Assembly (NCBI RefSeq): GCF_013409505.1
Contig: NZ_JACCBN010000001.1
Coordinates: forward strand, 5,456,001-5,520,000
DNA length: 64,000 bases
Source of the DNA: Actinomycetospora corticicola
GTDB taxonomy: Bacteria; Actinomycetota; Actinomycetes; Mycobacteriales; Pseudonocardiaceae
Direction: 5' to 3'
Below are positions 11,545-20,682 of this stretch, one piece after another (the first letter of the stretch is position 1; every line of letters starts with the position of its first letter). The notes beneath the pieces are model-generated. The model had not been told where the DNA came from. It searched no databases and saw only the letters and a list, made by a program, of their open reading frames with translations. The position numbers and the translations under genes were made by a program.

Positions 11545-12115
11545 CGAGGCGGTCCCGACGACCACGTCGGCCAAGATCGTCGTCGCCGGGGGGTTCGGGG
11601 TCGGCAAGACGACCTTCGTCGGCTCGGTCTCGGAGATCGACCCGCTGACCACCGAGGCGGTCATGACCGACGCCAGCGCCGGCGTCGACGACCTCACGGC
11701 GGTGCCGAACAAGCGCACCACCACCGTGGCGATGGACTTCGGCCGCGTCACCCTCGACGCCGACCTGATCCTGTACCTGTTCGGCACGCCCGGGCAGGAC
11801 CGGTTCTGGTTCATGTGGGACGACCTCGTGCGCGGCGCCATCGGCGCGGTCGTGCTGGTCGACACCCGCCGCCTCGCCGACTGCTTCGCGGCGGTCGACT
11901 TCTTCGAGGACCGGAACCTGCCCTACGTGCTGGGCGTGAACCTCTTCGACGGGGTGCTGACCCACTCGCTGGAGGACGTCGCCGAGGCGCTCGCCATCGA
12001 TCCGTCGGTGCCGGTGGTCACCGTCGACGCCCGGGACCGGGAGTCGACGAAGGAGACGCTGATCGCGCTCGTGGAGCACGCCATGCAGGTGTGGGCGGTC
12101 GGCGCCCGCGCCTGA
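11525..12115 (+). CDS. cvnD: CvnD: small Ras-like GTPase of the conservon
   Basis: A 196-residue GTP-binding protein with P-loop GGFGVGKTT (22-30), G3-like FGTPGQD (86-92) and a degenerate G4 at GVNLFDG (about 139-145), the pattern seen in MglA-type conservon GTPases. It is the presumed switch of the cvnABCD system. The GTG start lies inside the end of cvnC, indicating translational coupling. It ends before paired inverted repeats that face the convergent helicase-associated gene. Confidence 0.94.
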   Translation: MDYDGSDEAVPTTTSAKIVVAGGFGVGKTTFVGSVSEIDPLTTEAVMTDASAGVDDLTAVPNKRTTTVAMDFGRVTLDADLILYLFGTPGQDRFWFMWDDLVRGAIGAVVLVDTRRLADCFAAVDFFEDRNLPYVLGVNLFDGVLTHSLEDVAEALAIDPSVPVVTVDARDRESTKETLIALVEHAMQVWAVGARA

Positions 12116-12129
12116 CCCCTCCGCCGACC

Positions 12130-12256
12130 GAGCGAGCGGCACGTTCGCGCACATCGCTGCTGCGAACGTGCCGCTCGCTCGCGGCGGACGGCCCGGCCCT
12201 GGCCGAGCGAACGGCACTCTCACGCACCTCGATGCTGCGAACGTGCCGCTCGCTCG
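12130..12256. terminator. Two tandem palindromic hairpins between convergent genes
   Basis: The first has perfect 19-nt arms (12130-12148 and 12162-12180; core GCGAGCGGCACGTTCGC) around a 13-nt loop. A related second copy at 12204-12256 keeps the right arm but has a mutated left arm. Lying between cvnD and the convergent 12274 gene, they probably terminate both transcripts. The duplication makes them a repeat family as well. Confidence 0.7.
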
Positions 12257-12273
12257 TGGCGGCGGGGTCGGGC

Positions 12274-14586
12274 TCAGTTCTCGGTCAGCACACTGACCGA
12301 GGTGATGCGGTGCAGCGCGAACGACACCGCCGAGCCGGGGCCGGTGTCCTCCGCCTCGACCGCGGCGTCGGTGCCCTCCAGCAGCCCACCGCCGACCCGC
12401 AGCGGGCGGACCACACGCTGGGACGCGGTTCCGGCGGCGTCGACGTAGCCGATCCACACGGTCCGCCCGGTCCGGGCGGCGTCGGCGAGCACCGCCACCG
12501 TCGCCGACGCGGTCTGCCGGGTCGAGCCGGGGACGGTCGCCGACCCGCGGGCGGCGGTCGCGGCCCGGTCGCCCGCCCGCAGCTGGGCGACCAGCGCCGC
12601 GATCTGGTCGTCGGAGAGCCAGGGCGACCCGGTGCCGGAGCGGTCGGGCCGTCGGGGGGCGGTGCGACGGCCACGCGGCCGCAGGTCGAGCACCCCGCCG
12701 TCGGCGTCCTCCGCGACGGGGGAGAGCCCGGCGGCCCGCAGCGCGTCGAGCACCTCGGCGAGCGGGGAGGTCGAGATGACGACGGTCGGGGCCAGCCGCC
12801 GCAGCCCCAGCGCCTCCGCCGTCGGGAGGGCCATGACCTCGACGAGGAGGGCTTCGTCCTCGGAGCGCAGGAACGACGCGGCCGACCCGCCGCGCAGGCG
12901 GCCGTGGCGGCGAGCGACGTCGTCGACGAGGTAGGTGAGGCCCTGCGGCACCGGGGTCGCGGACCGCTCCGAGAACAGCGCGTGCACGTCGGCGGCGGTC
13001 CAGCCGAGGTCGAGGGCCCGCCGGATCGACCCCTCGCTGATCCGGTAGACCGTGGCGCCGCCGGCCGACTCGACATCGGCGAGCCGGTCCATCGCCGCCG
13101 CCAGGTCCGGCTCGAGCCGACCCGGGGCGACCGCCGTGAGGTCGGCCTGCAGCAGGATGTGGCCCACCGGCGCGGGCATGGCGGGTCGCAGCGCGGCCGC
13201 GGCGGCGGCGTCCGGGTCGTCGTCGGGGCGACGGGGGACGCGCAGCAGCTCCCGACCCGCCGTCGTGATGGCGTCCAGGGCCACGACGCCGAGCGCGGTC
13301 GCCTCGCGGACGGTGGCGCGGACCAGCTCGTCGCGCTGCCGTCCGCCGCGCCGCGGGGCGCGCCAGGCCAGCGACTCCACCAGCGCGTCGACCGAGACCG
13401 GCCCGGCCCCGTCGTCGAACTCGGCGAGCCGCGCGAGCACGCGGCGGCGGACCTGGGCGGCCCACGGGCGCCGCACCTCGTCGGAGAGCGGCCCGACCAG
13501 CTTGTCCATCGAGTCCCGCTGCCCGATCGACGACGGCTGGCGGGGCATCTCCAGCCACGCGCGGGCGAGTGCCACCCACTGCGTCTCGGGGGGCGAGGCG
13601 AGCCACCGGTCGGCCGTGGTGGTCGGGCACCAGACGGCGTCGGCGTCCTCGCTCACGGCGAGGAGCGACGCGGCGGCGAGGGTCTCGACGACGAGGCCCG
13701 CGGCGGTCTCGTCGACGTCGAGCGTCTTCGCGAGCCGGCGCAGGTCCCGCACCCCGAGCCCGCCGGAGCGCAGGACGGCGGGCGGGGCGGCCGACCAGGC
13801 GGCGAGGACGCCCTCGGCCCGCCGTACCGTCTCGAGGGCCTCGCCCGCGGCGGTCGCGTCGATCGTGGCCGGGTCCTGCACGCGGGGGGCGGGCATCGGG
13901 TCGGCGGCCACGAGCGGGCCGAGCGGGCGGTCACCGCGCAACCCGAGCCCGGCCTCGCGGGTCAGTTCGACGGTGTCGTCGTCGATGCGGCGCAGGATGC
14001 CGTCGGCGAGCAGCCGGGCGACGGGGTTGTCGTCCCCCTCCTTCGCGCGGCTGCGCCCGACGGGGCCGTCGCGGTCGAGGGCGACGACGACGGCCCGCTG
14101 GTCGTCGGGCAGGCCCGCCATGACCGACGCCGGGTCCTTCTCGTGCAGCACCGACGGCGACGGCGCGGGCCGGCCGAGCCCGGCCGGGTAGCGCCGGGCG
14201 GTGTCGCGCAGGGCGGGCACCGCGCGGACGCGGACCGGGCCACCCCCGTCGTCGGGAACGTCCCAGACCAGCGCGAGCACCCGCAGCCGGTCGAGCGCCG
14301 CGCGGCCGCGCTCCGGGGGGACGTCGGCACCGAGGAGGCCTAGGACGTCCGCGGGGTCGGCGGGGGACTGGTCGGCCTCGGCGACGAGCAGGGCGTCGAC
14401 GAGTGCGAGGTGCAGTTCGTCGAGGTCCTCGCAGGCCCGCCCGACCGACGTGCGGACGCCGGCGCGGGTGGCGACCACCCCGGTGTCGGCGGGCGCGGGC
14501 AGGGCCAGGTCGGGCCGCGCCCGCAGCAGCGCGCCCAGCGTCTCGTCGTCCTGGGCACGCAGGTGCTCGAGGAGGGTCCTGGCCAT
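12274..14586 (-). CDS. Helicase-associated protein with XPB/Ssl2-like N-terminus and WYL domain
   Basis: A 770-residue cytosolic protein of the family encoded next to the XPB helicase in mycobacteria. The N-terminus (MARTLLEHLRAQDDE onward, to about 250) is the Ssl2-like helical region, a middle helicase C-terminal-like region covers about 420-600, and the end is a WYL-type fold (TVWIGYVDAAGTASQRVVRP, about 695-714). No Walker motifs are visible, so it is not itself an ATPase. A role in DNA repair with the helicase is inferred from conservation of the pair. Here the two genes are separated by the cvn operon (about 6.7 kb), unusual because they are normally neighbours. The ATG at 14586 gives the family N-terminus. 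Confidence 0.85.
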   Translation of the reverse strand: MARTLLEHLRAQDDETLGALLRARPDLALPAPADTGVVATRAGVRTSVGRACEDLDELHLALVDALLVAEADQSPADPADVLGLLGADVPPERGRAALDRLRVLALVWDVPDDGGGPVRVRAVPALRDTARRYPAGLGRPAPSPSVLHEKDPASVMAGLPDDQRAVVVALDRDGPVGRSRAKEGDDNPVARLLADGILRRIDDDTVELTREAGLGLRGDRPLGPLVAADPMPAPRVQDPATIDATAAGEALETVRRAEGVLAAWSAAPPAVLRSGGLGVRDLRRLAKTLDVDETAAGLVVETLAAASLLAVSEDADAVWCPTTTADRWLASPPETQWVALARAWLEMPRQPSSIGQRDSMDKLVGPLSDEVRRPWAAQVRRRVLARLAEFDDGAGPVSVDALVESLAWRAPRRGGRQRDELVRATVREATALGVVALDAITTAGRELLRVPRRPDDDPDAAAAAALRPAMPAPVGHILLQADLTAVAPGRLEPDLAAAMDRLADVESAGGATVYRISEGSIRRALDLGWTAADVHALFSERSATPVPQGLTYLVDDVARRHGRLRGGSAASFLRSEDEALLVEVMALPTAEALGLRRLAPTVVISTSPLAEVLDALRAAGLSPVAEDADGGVLDLRPRGRRTAPRRPDRSGTGSPWLSDDQIAALVAQLRAGDRAATAARGSATVPGSTRQTASATVAVLADAARTGRTVWIGYVDAAGTASQRVVRPLRVGGGLLEGTDAAVEAEDTGPGSAVSFALHRITSVSVLTEN

Positions 14587-14688
14587 CCCTACCAGGCTAA
14601 TCGGTCGTGATCGCGGAGGCGGTCCGGTCGGTGGGTCGGGCCGGGATGCGGCAGACTGGAGACCCACGGAGCGACCAGGGAGGAACCG

Positions 14689-14895
14689 GTGGCAGCGCAG
14701 AGCGACGGTGAGCAGACTTCGAAGGCCGCCCAGCCCCGGCAGGACCCGGGCTGGCCGCAGGTCGACGGCGGACACCCCATCACCGAGCTGATGGCGCCCA
14801 CGCAGGGCGCCGCCTCCCCGTTCGGTGAGATCGAGTTCCCGCTCCCGGCAGACCAGCTCGGCTACGAGCACCCCGTGACGGAGATCAATCGCTGA
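14689..14895 (+). CDS. Small conserved-looking protein of unknown function
   Basis: A 68-residue hydrophilic protein with no signal peptide or membrane segment. It begins at GTG 14689 after GGGAGGA, and its stop overlaps the start of the next gene (TGATG). The C-terminal half (HPITELMAPTQGAASPFGE to HPVTEINR) is low in repeats and contains a duplicated HPITE/HPVTE motif at about 29-33 and 61-65. Tight coupling to a MocA-like nucleotidyltransferase suggests a link with molybdenum cofactor biology, but I do not recognise the family. Confidence 0.65.
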   Translation: MAAQSDGEQTSKAAQPRQDPGWPQVDGGHPITELMAPTQGAASPFGEIEFPLPADQLGYEHPVTEINR

Positions 14896-15491
14896 TGACG
14901 GTCGCCGGCCTCCTGCTCGCGGCGGGGGCCGGCCGCCGGATGGGCACACCGAAGGCGCTCGTCGAACTCGGCGGTGAGCCGCTGGTGGCCCGGGCACTGC
15001 GCGCTCTTCAGGACGCCGGGTGCACCCCGCGGGTCGTGGTGGTCGGCGCGGACGCCGACCGTGCCGCCGCGGCCGCGCGCGACGCGGACCCGGAGGCCCT
15101 CGTCGTGACGGCGTCCGCCTGGGAGCAGGGTATGGGGGAGTCGCTGCGAACTGGGCTCGCGGCGCTGCCCGACGTCGACGCCGTCCTGGTCCTGCTCGTG
15201 GACACCCCCGGGATCGGACCGGTCGCGCTCGCCCGGGTGGCCGCCGCGGCGACCCCCGGGGACATCGTCCGTGGCGCCTACGACGGCCGTCCGGGCCATC
15301 CGGTGGTGTTCGGACGGGACCATCTGGCCGCGGTCGCGGCCGCCGCGCACGACGATGTCGGCGCGCGGGGCTACCTTGCCGGGCGGGACGACGTGCGGGC
15401 CGTGGAGGTCGGTGACGTCGCCACCCGAGACGACGTCGACACCCCGGCCGACCTGGCCCGGGTGTCATCGGACCGAGCGCAGGAGGGCTGA
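14895..15491 (+). CDS. MocA/MobA-like nucleotidyltransferase
   Basis: A 198-residue enzyme with the NTP-binding start LLAAGAGRRMGTPK (6-19) and the LLVDTPGI metal-site segment near 95-102 of the molybdenum-cofactor nucleotidyltransferases. It would attach CMP (MocA) or GMP (MobA) to molybdopterin. Because the window encodes xanthine/CO-dehydrogenase-type enzymes, which use the cytosine dinucleotide form, the MocA function is favoured (inference). It is the second gene of the row 14689-18399. Confidence 0.85.
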   Translation: MTVAGLLLAAGAGRRMGTPKALVELGGEPLVARALRALQDAGCTPRVVVVGADADRAAAAARDADPEALVVTASAWEQGMGESLRTGLAALPDVDAVLVLLVDTPGIGPVALARVAAAATPGDIVRGAYDGRPGHPVVFGRDHLAAVAAAAHDDVGARGYLAGRDDVRAVEVGDVATRDDVDTPADLARVSSDRAQEG

Positions 15492-15494
15492 ACC

Positions 15495-16952
15495 GTGGCG
15501 GTCCCCGGACCCGGCTATGCCATCACCGCGAGGGTGGAGGCGCCGCCGAGCGCCACCGCGGCGGGTGACCTCGCGGTCGCCGTCGGGCGGGTCGGCGGTG
15601 TGATGACGGCGTTCGACGTCGTCGAGTCGCGCCCCGACTCCATCATCGTCGACATCAGCTGCAACGCCCTCTCCGAGCGGCACGCTGAGGAGATCACCGA
15701 CGCCCTCGGCACGCTCGACGGCGTCCGGGTGCGCAACGTGTCCGACCGGACGTTCCTCGTGCACCTCGGCGGCAAGATCGAGGTGACCGCGAAGGTCGGC
15801 CTGCGCACCCGCGAGGACCTCTCCCGGGCCTACACGCCGGGCGTCGCGCGGGTCTGTCAGGCGATCGCCGCCCGCCCCGAGGCCGCACGGAGCCTGACCA
15901 TCAAGCGCAACACCGTGGCGGTGGTGACCGACGGCTCGGCGGTGCTGGGGCTGGGCAACCTCGGTGCTGCCGCCGCGATGCCGGTCATGGAGGGCAAGGC
16001 CGCCCTGTTCAAGCGCTTCGCCGGGGTCGACGCGTGGCCGGTGTGCCTCGACACGCAGGACACCGAGGAGATCATCCGGACCGTCGAGATCCTCGCGCCG
16101 GCCTACGGCGGGATCAACCTCGAGGACATCGCCGCGCCCGCGTGCTTCGAGATCGAGGCCCGCCTCCGCGAGACGCTGGACATCCCCGTCTTCCACGACG
16201 ACCAGCACGGCACCGCCGTCGTCGTGCTCGGGGCGCTGCGCAACGCGCTGCGGGTGGTGGGCAAGCGCGCGGAGGACTGCCGCATCGTGATCTGCGGGGT
16301 CGGCGCCGCCGGCTCGGCGATCATCCGGCTGCTGCTGCCGCTGCAGCCCGCCGACCTGCTCGCCGTCGACGTCGACGGGATCATCCACGAGGGCCGGCCC
16401 GGGCTGCACCCGTCGCTGGAGTGGGTGGCCGAGCGGACCAACGCCGAGAACCGCACCGGCGACGTGCACGACGCGCTGCCCGGCGCCGACGTGTTCATCG
16501 GGGTGTCGGCGCCCAACCTGCTGCACGCCGACGACGTGAAGGGGATGGCCGACGACGCGATCGTCTTCGCGCTCGCCAACCCCGACCCGGAGATCGACCC
16601 GGGCATCGCGCAGCACTACGCCGCCGTCGTGGCGACGGGGCGCTCGGACTACCCGAACCAGATCAACAACGTGCTCGCGTTCCCCGGCATCTTCCGAGGT
16701 CTGCTGGACGCGCAGGCCCGCACCATCACCGACGCGATGCTCCTCGCCGCCTCGGCCGCCATCGCCGACGTCGTCGCAGAGCCGAACCCGCTGTTCATCG
16801 TGCCGAGCGTGTTCGACTCGACGGTGTCGCCGGCCGTGGCCTCCGCGGTGCGCAAGGTGAGCGAGGCGCGCGGCTCCGAGCTGGCCTCGGTGCAGGCGGC
16901 CCTCGACGCGGGGGCGGAGTCCGCCGAGGGCGTCACGAAGGAGGAGACGTGA
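15495..16952 (+). CDS. NAD(P)-dependent malic enzyme with N-terminal ACT domain
   Basis: A 485-residue oxidative decarboxylase that converts malate to pyruvate. An ACT-like ligand-sensing domain spans about 1-85. The catalytic domain shows [43 protein letters not shown] (metal/NAD region) and a Rossmann [12 protein letters not shown] at 15495 lies 3 nt after the previous stop, and the end overlaps moaC by 4 bp. Its place in the middle of molybdenum-cofactor genes has no obvious metabolic explanation. Confidence 0.93.
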   Translation: MAVPGPGYAITARVEAPPSATAAGDLAVAVGRVGGVMTAFDVVESRPDSIIVDISCNALSERHAEEITDALGTLDGVRVRNVSDRTFLVHLGGKIEVTAKVGLRTREDLSRAYTPGVARVCQAIAARPEAARSLTIKRNTVAVVTDGSAVLGLGNLGAAAAMPVMEGKAALFKRFAGVDAWPVCLDTQDTEEIIRTVEILAPAYGGINLEDIAAPACFEIEARLRETLDIPVFHDDQHGTAVVVLGALRNALRVVGKRAEDCRIVICGVGAAGSAIIRLLLPLQPADLLAVDVDGIIHEGRPGLHPSLEWVAERTNAENRTGDVHDALPGADVFIGVSAPNLLHADDVKGMADDAIVFALANPDPEIDPGIAQHYAAVVATGRSDYPNQINNVLAFPGIFRGLLDAQARTITDAMLLAASAAIADVVAEPNPLFIVPSVFDSTVSPAVASAVRKVSEARGSELASVQAALDAGAESAEGVTKEET

Positions 16953-17473
16953 GCGCGGCGCAGGGAGACGCGGCGCCGCGGAGCTCGACCGCCGGGCGGG
17001 GACTGACGCACGTCGACGAGACCGGCGCCGCGCGCATGGTCGACGTCGGCGACAAGGAGGTCACCCGGCGGGTGGCCACGGCGAGCGGGGTGCTGCGCAC
17101 CACCGACGAGGTGTGCGCCGCCCTGCGCGACGGCACGGTGCCCAAGGGCGACGCCCTGGCCACCGCCCGGATCGCCGGGATCATGGGCGCCAAGCGCACC
17201 CCCGACCTCATCCCGCTGTGCCACCCGATCCCGCTCGCCGGCGTCACGGTGGACCTCGAGGTGGGCGACGCCGAGGTGTGGATCACGGCGACCGCGCGGA
17301 GCGCCGACCGCACCGGGGTGGAGATGGAGGCGTTGACCGCGGTGTCGGTCGCGGGCCTCGCGCTGCACGACATGGTCAAGGCGCTCGACCCGGCCGCGAC
17401 CATGGACGGGGTGCGGCTCGAGCGCAAGGAAGGTGGACGCTCCGGCGTCTGGACGAGGCCGGAGGGACGCTAG
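16949..17473 (+). CDS. moaC: Cyclic pyranopterin monophosphate synthase MoaC
   Basis: A 174-residue enzyme that, with MoaA, makes cyclic pyranopterin monophosphate, the first molybdenum cofactor intermediate. Family signatures are [18 protein letters not shown], the [10 protein letters not shown] active-site strand, and [17 protein letters not shown] at 16949 overlaps the malic enzyme stop (GTGA) and follows GGAGGAG. The N-terminus is slightly longer than in E. coli. No moaA lies in the window, so step one must be completed from another locus. Confidence 0.95.
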   Translation: MSAAQGDAAPRSSTAGRGLTHVDETGAARMVDVGDKEVTRRVATASGVLRTTDEVCAALRDGTVPKGDALATARIAGIMGAKRTPDLIPLCHPIPLAGVTVDLEVGDAEVWITATARSADRTGVEMEALTAVSVAGLALHDMVKALDPAATMDGVRLERKEGGRSGVWTRPEGR

Positions 17474-17959
17474 ATGGCGGAGCCGTTGCGACGGGCACGG
17501 GTGATCACGGCGTCGAACCGGGCGTCGGCGGGGGTGTACTCCGACCGCGGTGGGCCGGTGATCGTCGACTGGCTGCGCGAGCGCGGCTGGACCGCCGACG
17601 ACCCGCAGGTGGTTCCCGACGGCGAGCCGGTGGCGGAGGCGCTGCGGGCGGCGGTCGCGGAGCGCGTGCAGCTCGTCCTGACGACGGGTGGCACCGGCAT
17701 CTCGCCGACCGACGGCACTCCGGAGGCCACCCGGTCCGTGCTGGACTACGAGGTGCCCGGGATCGCCGACGCGGTGCGCGCGGCCGGGGCCTCGACGGTG
17801 CCGACCAGCATGCTGTCCCGCGGGGTCGCCGGCGTCGCGGGGCGCACACTGGTGGTGAACCTGCCCGGCTCGCCGGGCGGGGTGCGCGACGGACTGTCGG
17901 TGCTCGAGCCGGTGCTCGAGCACGCCGTCGACCAGATCCAGGGAGGGGACCACCAGTGA
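17474..17959 (+). CDS. mog: Molybdopterin adenylyltransferase-family protein (MogA/MoaB)
   Basis: A 161-residue protein of the MogA/MoaB fold, adenylylating molybdopterin before molybdate insertion. The signature TTGGTGISPTDGTPEAT and the later VVNLPGSPGGVRDGL are present. The ATG starts directly after the moaC stop with no gap, and the end overlaps moaE by 4 bp, so the three moa genes are translationally coupled. Confidence 0.92.
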   Translation: MAEPLRRARVITASNRASAGVYSDRGGPVIVDWLRERGWTADDPQVVPDGEPVAEALRAAVAERVQLVLTTGGTGISPTDGTPEATRSVLDYEVPGIADAVRAAGASTVPTSMLSRGVAGVAGRTLVVNLPGSPGGVRDGLSVLEPVLEHAVDQIQGGDHQ

Positions 17960-18399
17960 GTGCACCGACGGAGCGGGCCACCGTGCTGCGGGCGGCCGTG
18001 GGCGAGGAGCCGCTCGACGTCGCCGAGCACGCCGCGCTGGTGGACGGGCCGCGCAGCGGTGCGGTGGTGACGTTCTCGGGGGTCGTGCGCGACCACGACC
18101 ACGGCCGCTCGGTCCGGGCGCTCGACTACGAGGGACACCCGTCGGCGGGCTCCGTGGTGGAGAAGGTGGCGGCCGAGATCGCCGGGCGCTTCGAGGGCGT
18201 CACCGCGATCGCCGTGTCGCACCGGGTCGGTCCGCTCGCGATCGGGGACGTCGCCCTGGCGTGTGCCGTGGCCGCCGAGCACCGGCGCGAGGCGTTCGAC
18301 GCCTGCAGCGACCTGGTCGACGAGGTGAAGCGGCAGCTGCCGGTGTGGAAGCGCCAGGAGTTCGCGGACGGCTCCGAAGAGTGGGTCAACTGCCCGTAG
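17956..18399 (+). CDS. moaE: Molybdopterin synthase catalytic subunit MoaE
   Basis: A 147-residue large subunit of molybdopterin synthase, which transfers sulfur from thiocarboxylated MoaD to the pterin. The diagnostic segments are GAVVTFSGVVRDHDHGR, LDYEGHP, HRVGPLAIGDVALA and the catalytic Lys in VKRQLPVWKRQEF. GTG at 17956 overlaps the mog stop. No moaD is seen in the window. It is the last gene of the 14689-18399 row. Confidence 0.94.
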   Translation: MSAPTERATVLRAAVGEEPLDVAEHAALVDGPRSGAVVTFSGVVRDHDHGRSVRALDYEGHPSAGSVVEKVAAEIAGRFEGVTAIAVSHRVGPLAIGDVALACAVAAEHRREAFDACSDLVDEVKRQLPVWKRQEFADGSEEWVNCP

Positions 18400-18545
18400 C
18401 CGCGAGGGTGACGTGGGGCAGCTTTTCGGGCTGCCCCGCCTGCCTGGTGTGCACCTCGCGGTGGGGCGGCCGGGAGGGCCCGCCGCGAGGGTGACGTGAG
18501 GCAGCTTCTGGGGCCGCCCGACCTGCCTGGTGTGCACCTCGGGAA
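18400..18545. repeat. 83-bp tandem direct repeat with internal hairpins
   Basis: Two imperfect copies (18400-18482, and 18483 to about 18545) starting with CCGCGAGGGTGACGTG and sharing GGCAGCTT and CTGCCTGGTGTGCACCTC. Copy 1 folds as GGGGCAGC-TTTTC-GGGCTGCCCC; copy 2 has a weaker equivalent. They fill the gap between moaE and the convergent rpf gene, where they may act as bidirectional terminators. Confidence 0.75.
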
Positions 18546-18624
18546 CGGGCCGACCGACCCTCGACGCGCGCCGACCCCCGTCGGCGCTCGGGGCGCCGGC
18601 GGGGGTCGAGGCGGTGCGGCGGGA

Positions 18625-19269
<645 letters not shown>

Positions 19270-19760
19270 GACCTCTCGTCGCACCGCGTCCCACGACACA
19301 GTCGGCCGGGAGATGACTCTCCCCAACGGATCGACGACCGGTTCCACGCGGTCTCACCGGGGGTACGCCCCGTGGGGCGCACCATGCCTCTGCTCGCTCG
19401 GCCCGTCCGGTCCGCACCTCTCGTATCGGGTCACCCGGGGCCGCTGGACGGGCGTCGGACGCGGCGACCTCGGGGCTGGTCGATGGCCGCGTCGAGCACG
19501 GCCGAGACGGAACGGTACGGAGCACGCGCGCTCTTTCAACCACCTCTCAGAAACACCAAGATCACCCTATTGGGGCCTTGCCACGACCCATCGTCACCGT
19601 CGTTGCAGGTCAACCCTCGTTTCCAGCACGTTCGTGCAGGTGTTACACGCCTGTGACTTATGAAGGTGGTGTCACGGGCGTCACGGCCACGTCGGGCCGG
19701 TTTGCGGCGTGTGCCACAGCAACCTGAGCGTGATCCGGTCGTGTAGGGAACGATGGGGAC
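19270..19760. promoter_or_regulatory. Long leader of rpf and divergent promoter of the coxD operon
   Basis: A gene-free 491 bp between two divergent genes. On the rpf side an intrinsic hairpin GGGAGA-TGAC-TCTCCC (19308-19323) lies about 40 nt before the rpf start, and a long GC-rich leader precedes it. Many actinobacterial rpf genes carry a c-di-AMP (ydaO-type) riboswitch in such leaders; the length fits, but I could not trace the conserved core reliably. On the cox side (19630-19760) I see repeated GTCACGG/GTGACTT half-sites but no clear promoter. Confidence 0.35.
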
Positions 19761-20657
19761 GTGACCGCCGCCTCCGAATTCGACCGGCCCGATGCCGTCG
19801 CCGCCGCCCTCGAACGCACCGGATACCTCGCCGACCCGGGCCTCGCGTCCGCGGCGTTCCTCGCCATGCGCATGGGGCGGCCGCTGTTCTGCGAGGGGGA
19901 GCCGGGCACCGGCAAGACGGCGCTCGCGCAGGCGCTGGCGCAGGTGCTCGACGCGCCGCTCGTGCGGCTGCAGTGCCACGAGGGCATCGACGCGGCGCAG
20001 GCCCTCTACGACTGGGACTTCCCGCGGCAGCTCCTGCACCTGCGCACGATGGAGGCCGCCGCCACCGCCTCCGGTGACGCGCTGGACGCCGACGCGGTCG
20101 AGGCCTCGCTCTACGACCGGCGCTTCCTGCTCGCCCGGCCCGTGCTCGAGGCCCTCCAGACGACGCCGAGCGTGCTGCTCATCGACGAGGTCGACCGGGC
20201 CGACGACGAGTTCGAGGCCTTCCTGCTCGAGGTGCTCGCCGAGAACTCGGTGACGATCCCCGAGATCGGGGTCGTGCGGGCCGAGACGCCGCCGCTCGTC
20301 GTCCTGACCTCCAACCGCACCCGCGAGGTGCACGACGCGCTCAAGCGCCGCTGTCTGTACCTGTGGCTCGAGCACCCCGATCTCGCCCGCGAGGTCGCGA
20401 TCCTCAAGTCCCGGATGCCGCAGCTCTCCGACGAGCTGGCCCAGCAGGTGGCGCAGGCCGTGCACCGCCTGCGCGGCCTGGACCTGCTCAAGCCGCCCGG
20501 CGTCGCGGAGTCGTTGGACTGGGCCGCGGCGCTCGAGCTCATCGGCGCGCGGCATCTCGACCTCGAGTCGGCGACGACCACGCTCGGCGCGGTGCTGAAG
20601 TACCGGGAGGACGCCGACCGCGCCCGCGACGCGCTGGACGCCCTGCTCGCCTCATGA
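19761..20657 (+). CDS. coxD: MoxR-family AAA+ ATPase, CoxD-like
   Basis: A 298-residue ATPase with Walker A GEPGTGKT (46-53), Walker B LLIDEVDRADDEFEAF (about 139-154) and sensor-1 VVLTSNRTREVHDALKRRCL. MoxR-type ATPases paired with a VWA protein act as metal-cofactor chaperones; CoxD of the CO dehydrogenase system helps mature the Mo/Cu site. The operon order AAA, VWA (CoxE), XdhC/CoxF supports this assignment. GTG start at 19761. Its likely client is the Mo hydroxylase at 54549-58392, about 34 kb away. Confidence 0.88.
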   Translation: MTAASEFDRPDAVAAALERTGYLADPGLASAAFLAMRMGRPLFCEGEPGTGKTALAQALAQVLDAPLVRLQCHEGIDAAQALYDWDFPRQLLHLRTMEAAATASGDALDADAVEASLYDRRFLLARPVLEALQTTPSVLLIDEVDRADDEFEAFLLEVLAENSVTIPEIGVVRAETPPLVVLTSNRTREVHDALKRRCLYLWLEHPDLAREVAILKSRMPQLSDELAQQVAQAVHRLRGLDLLKPPGVAESLDWAAALELIGARHLDLESATTTLGAVLKYREDADRARDALDALLAS

Positions 20658-20682
20658 CCACCTCGGGCGAGCGGAGCGAACC

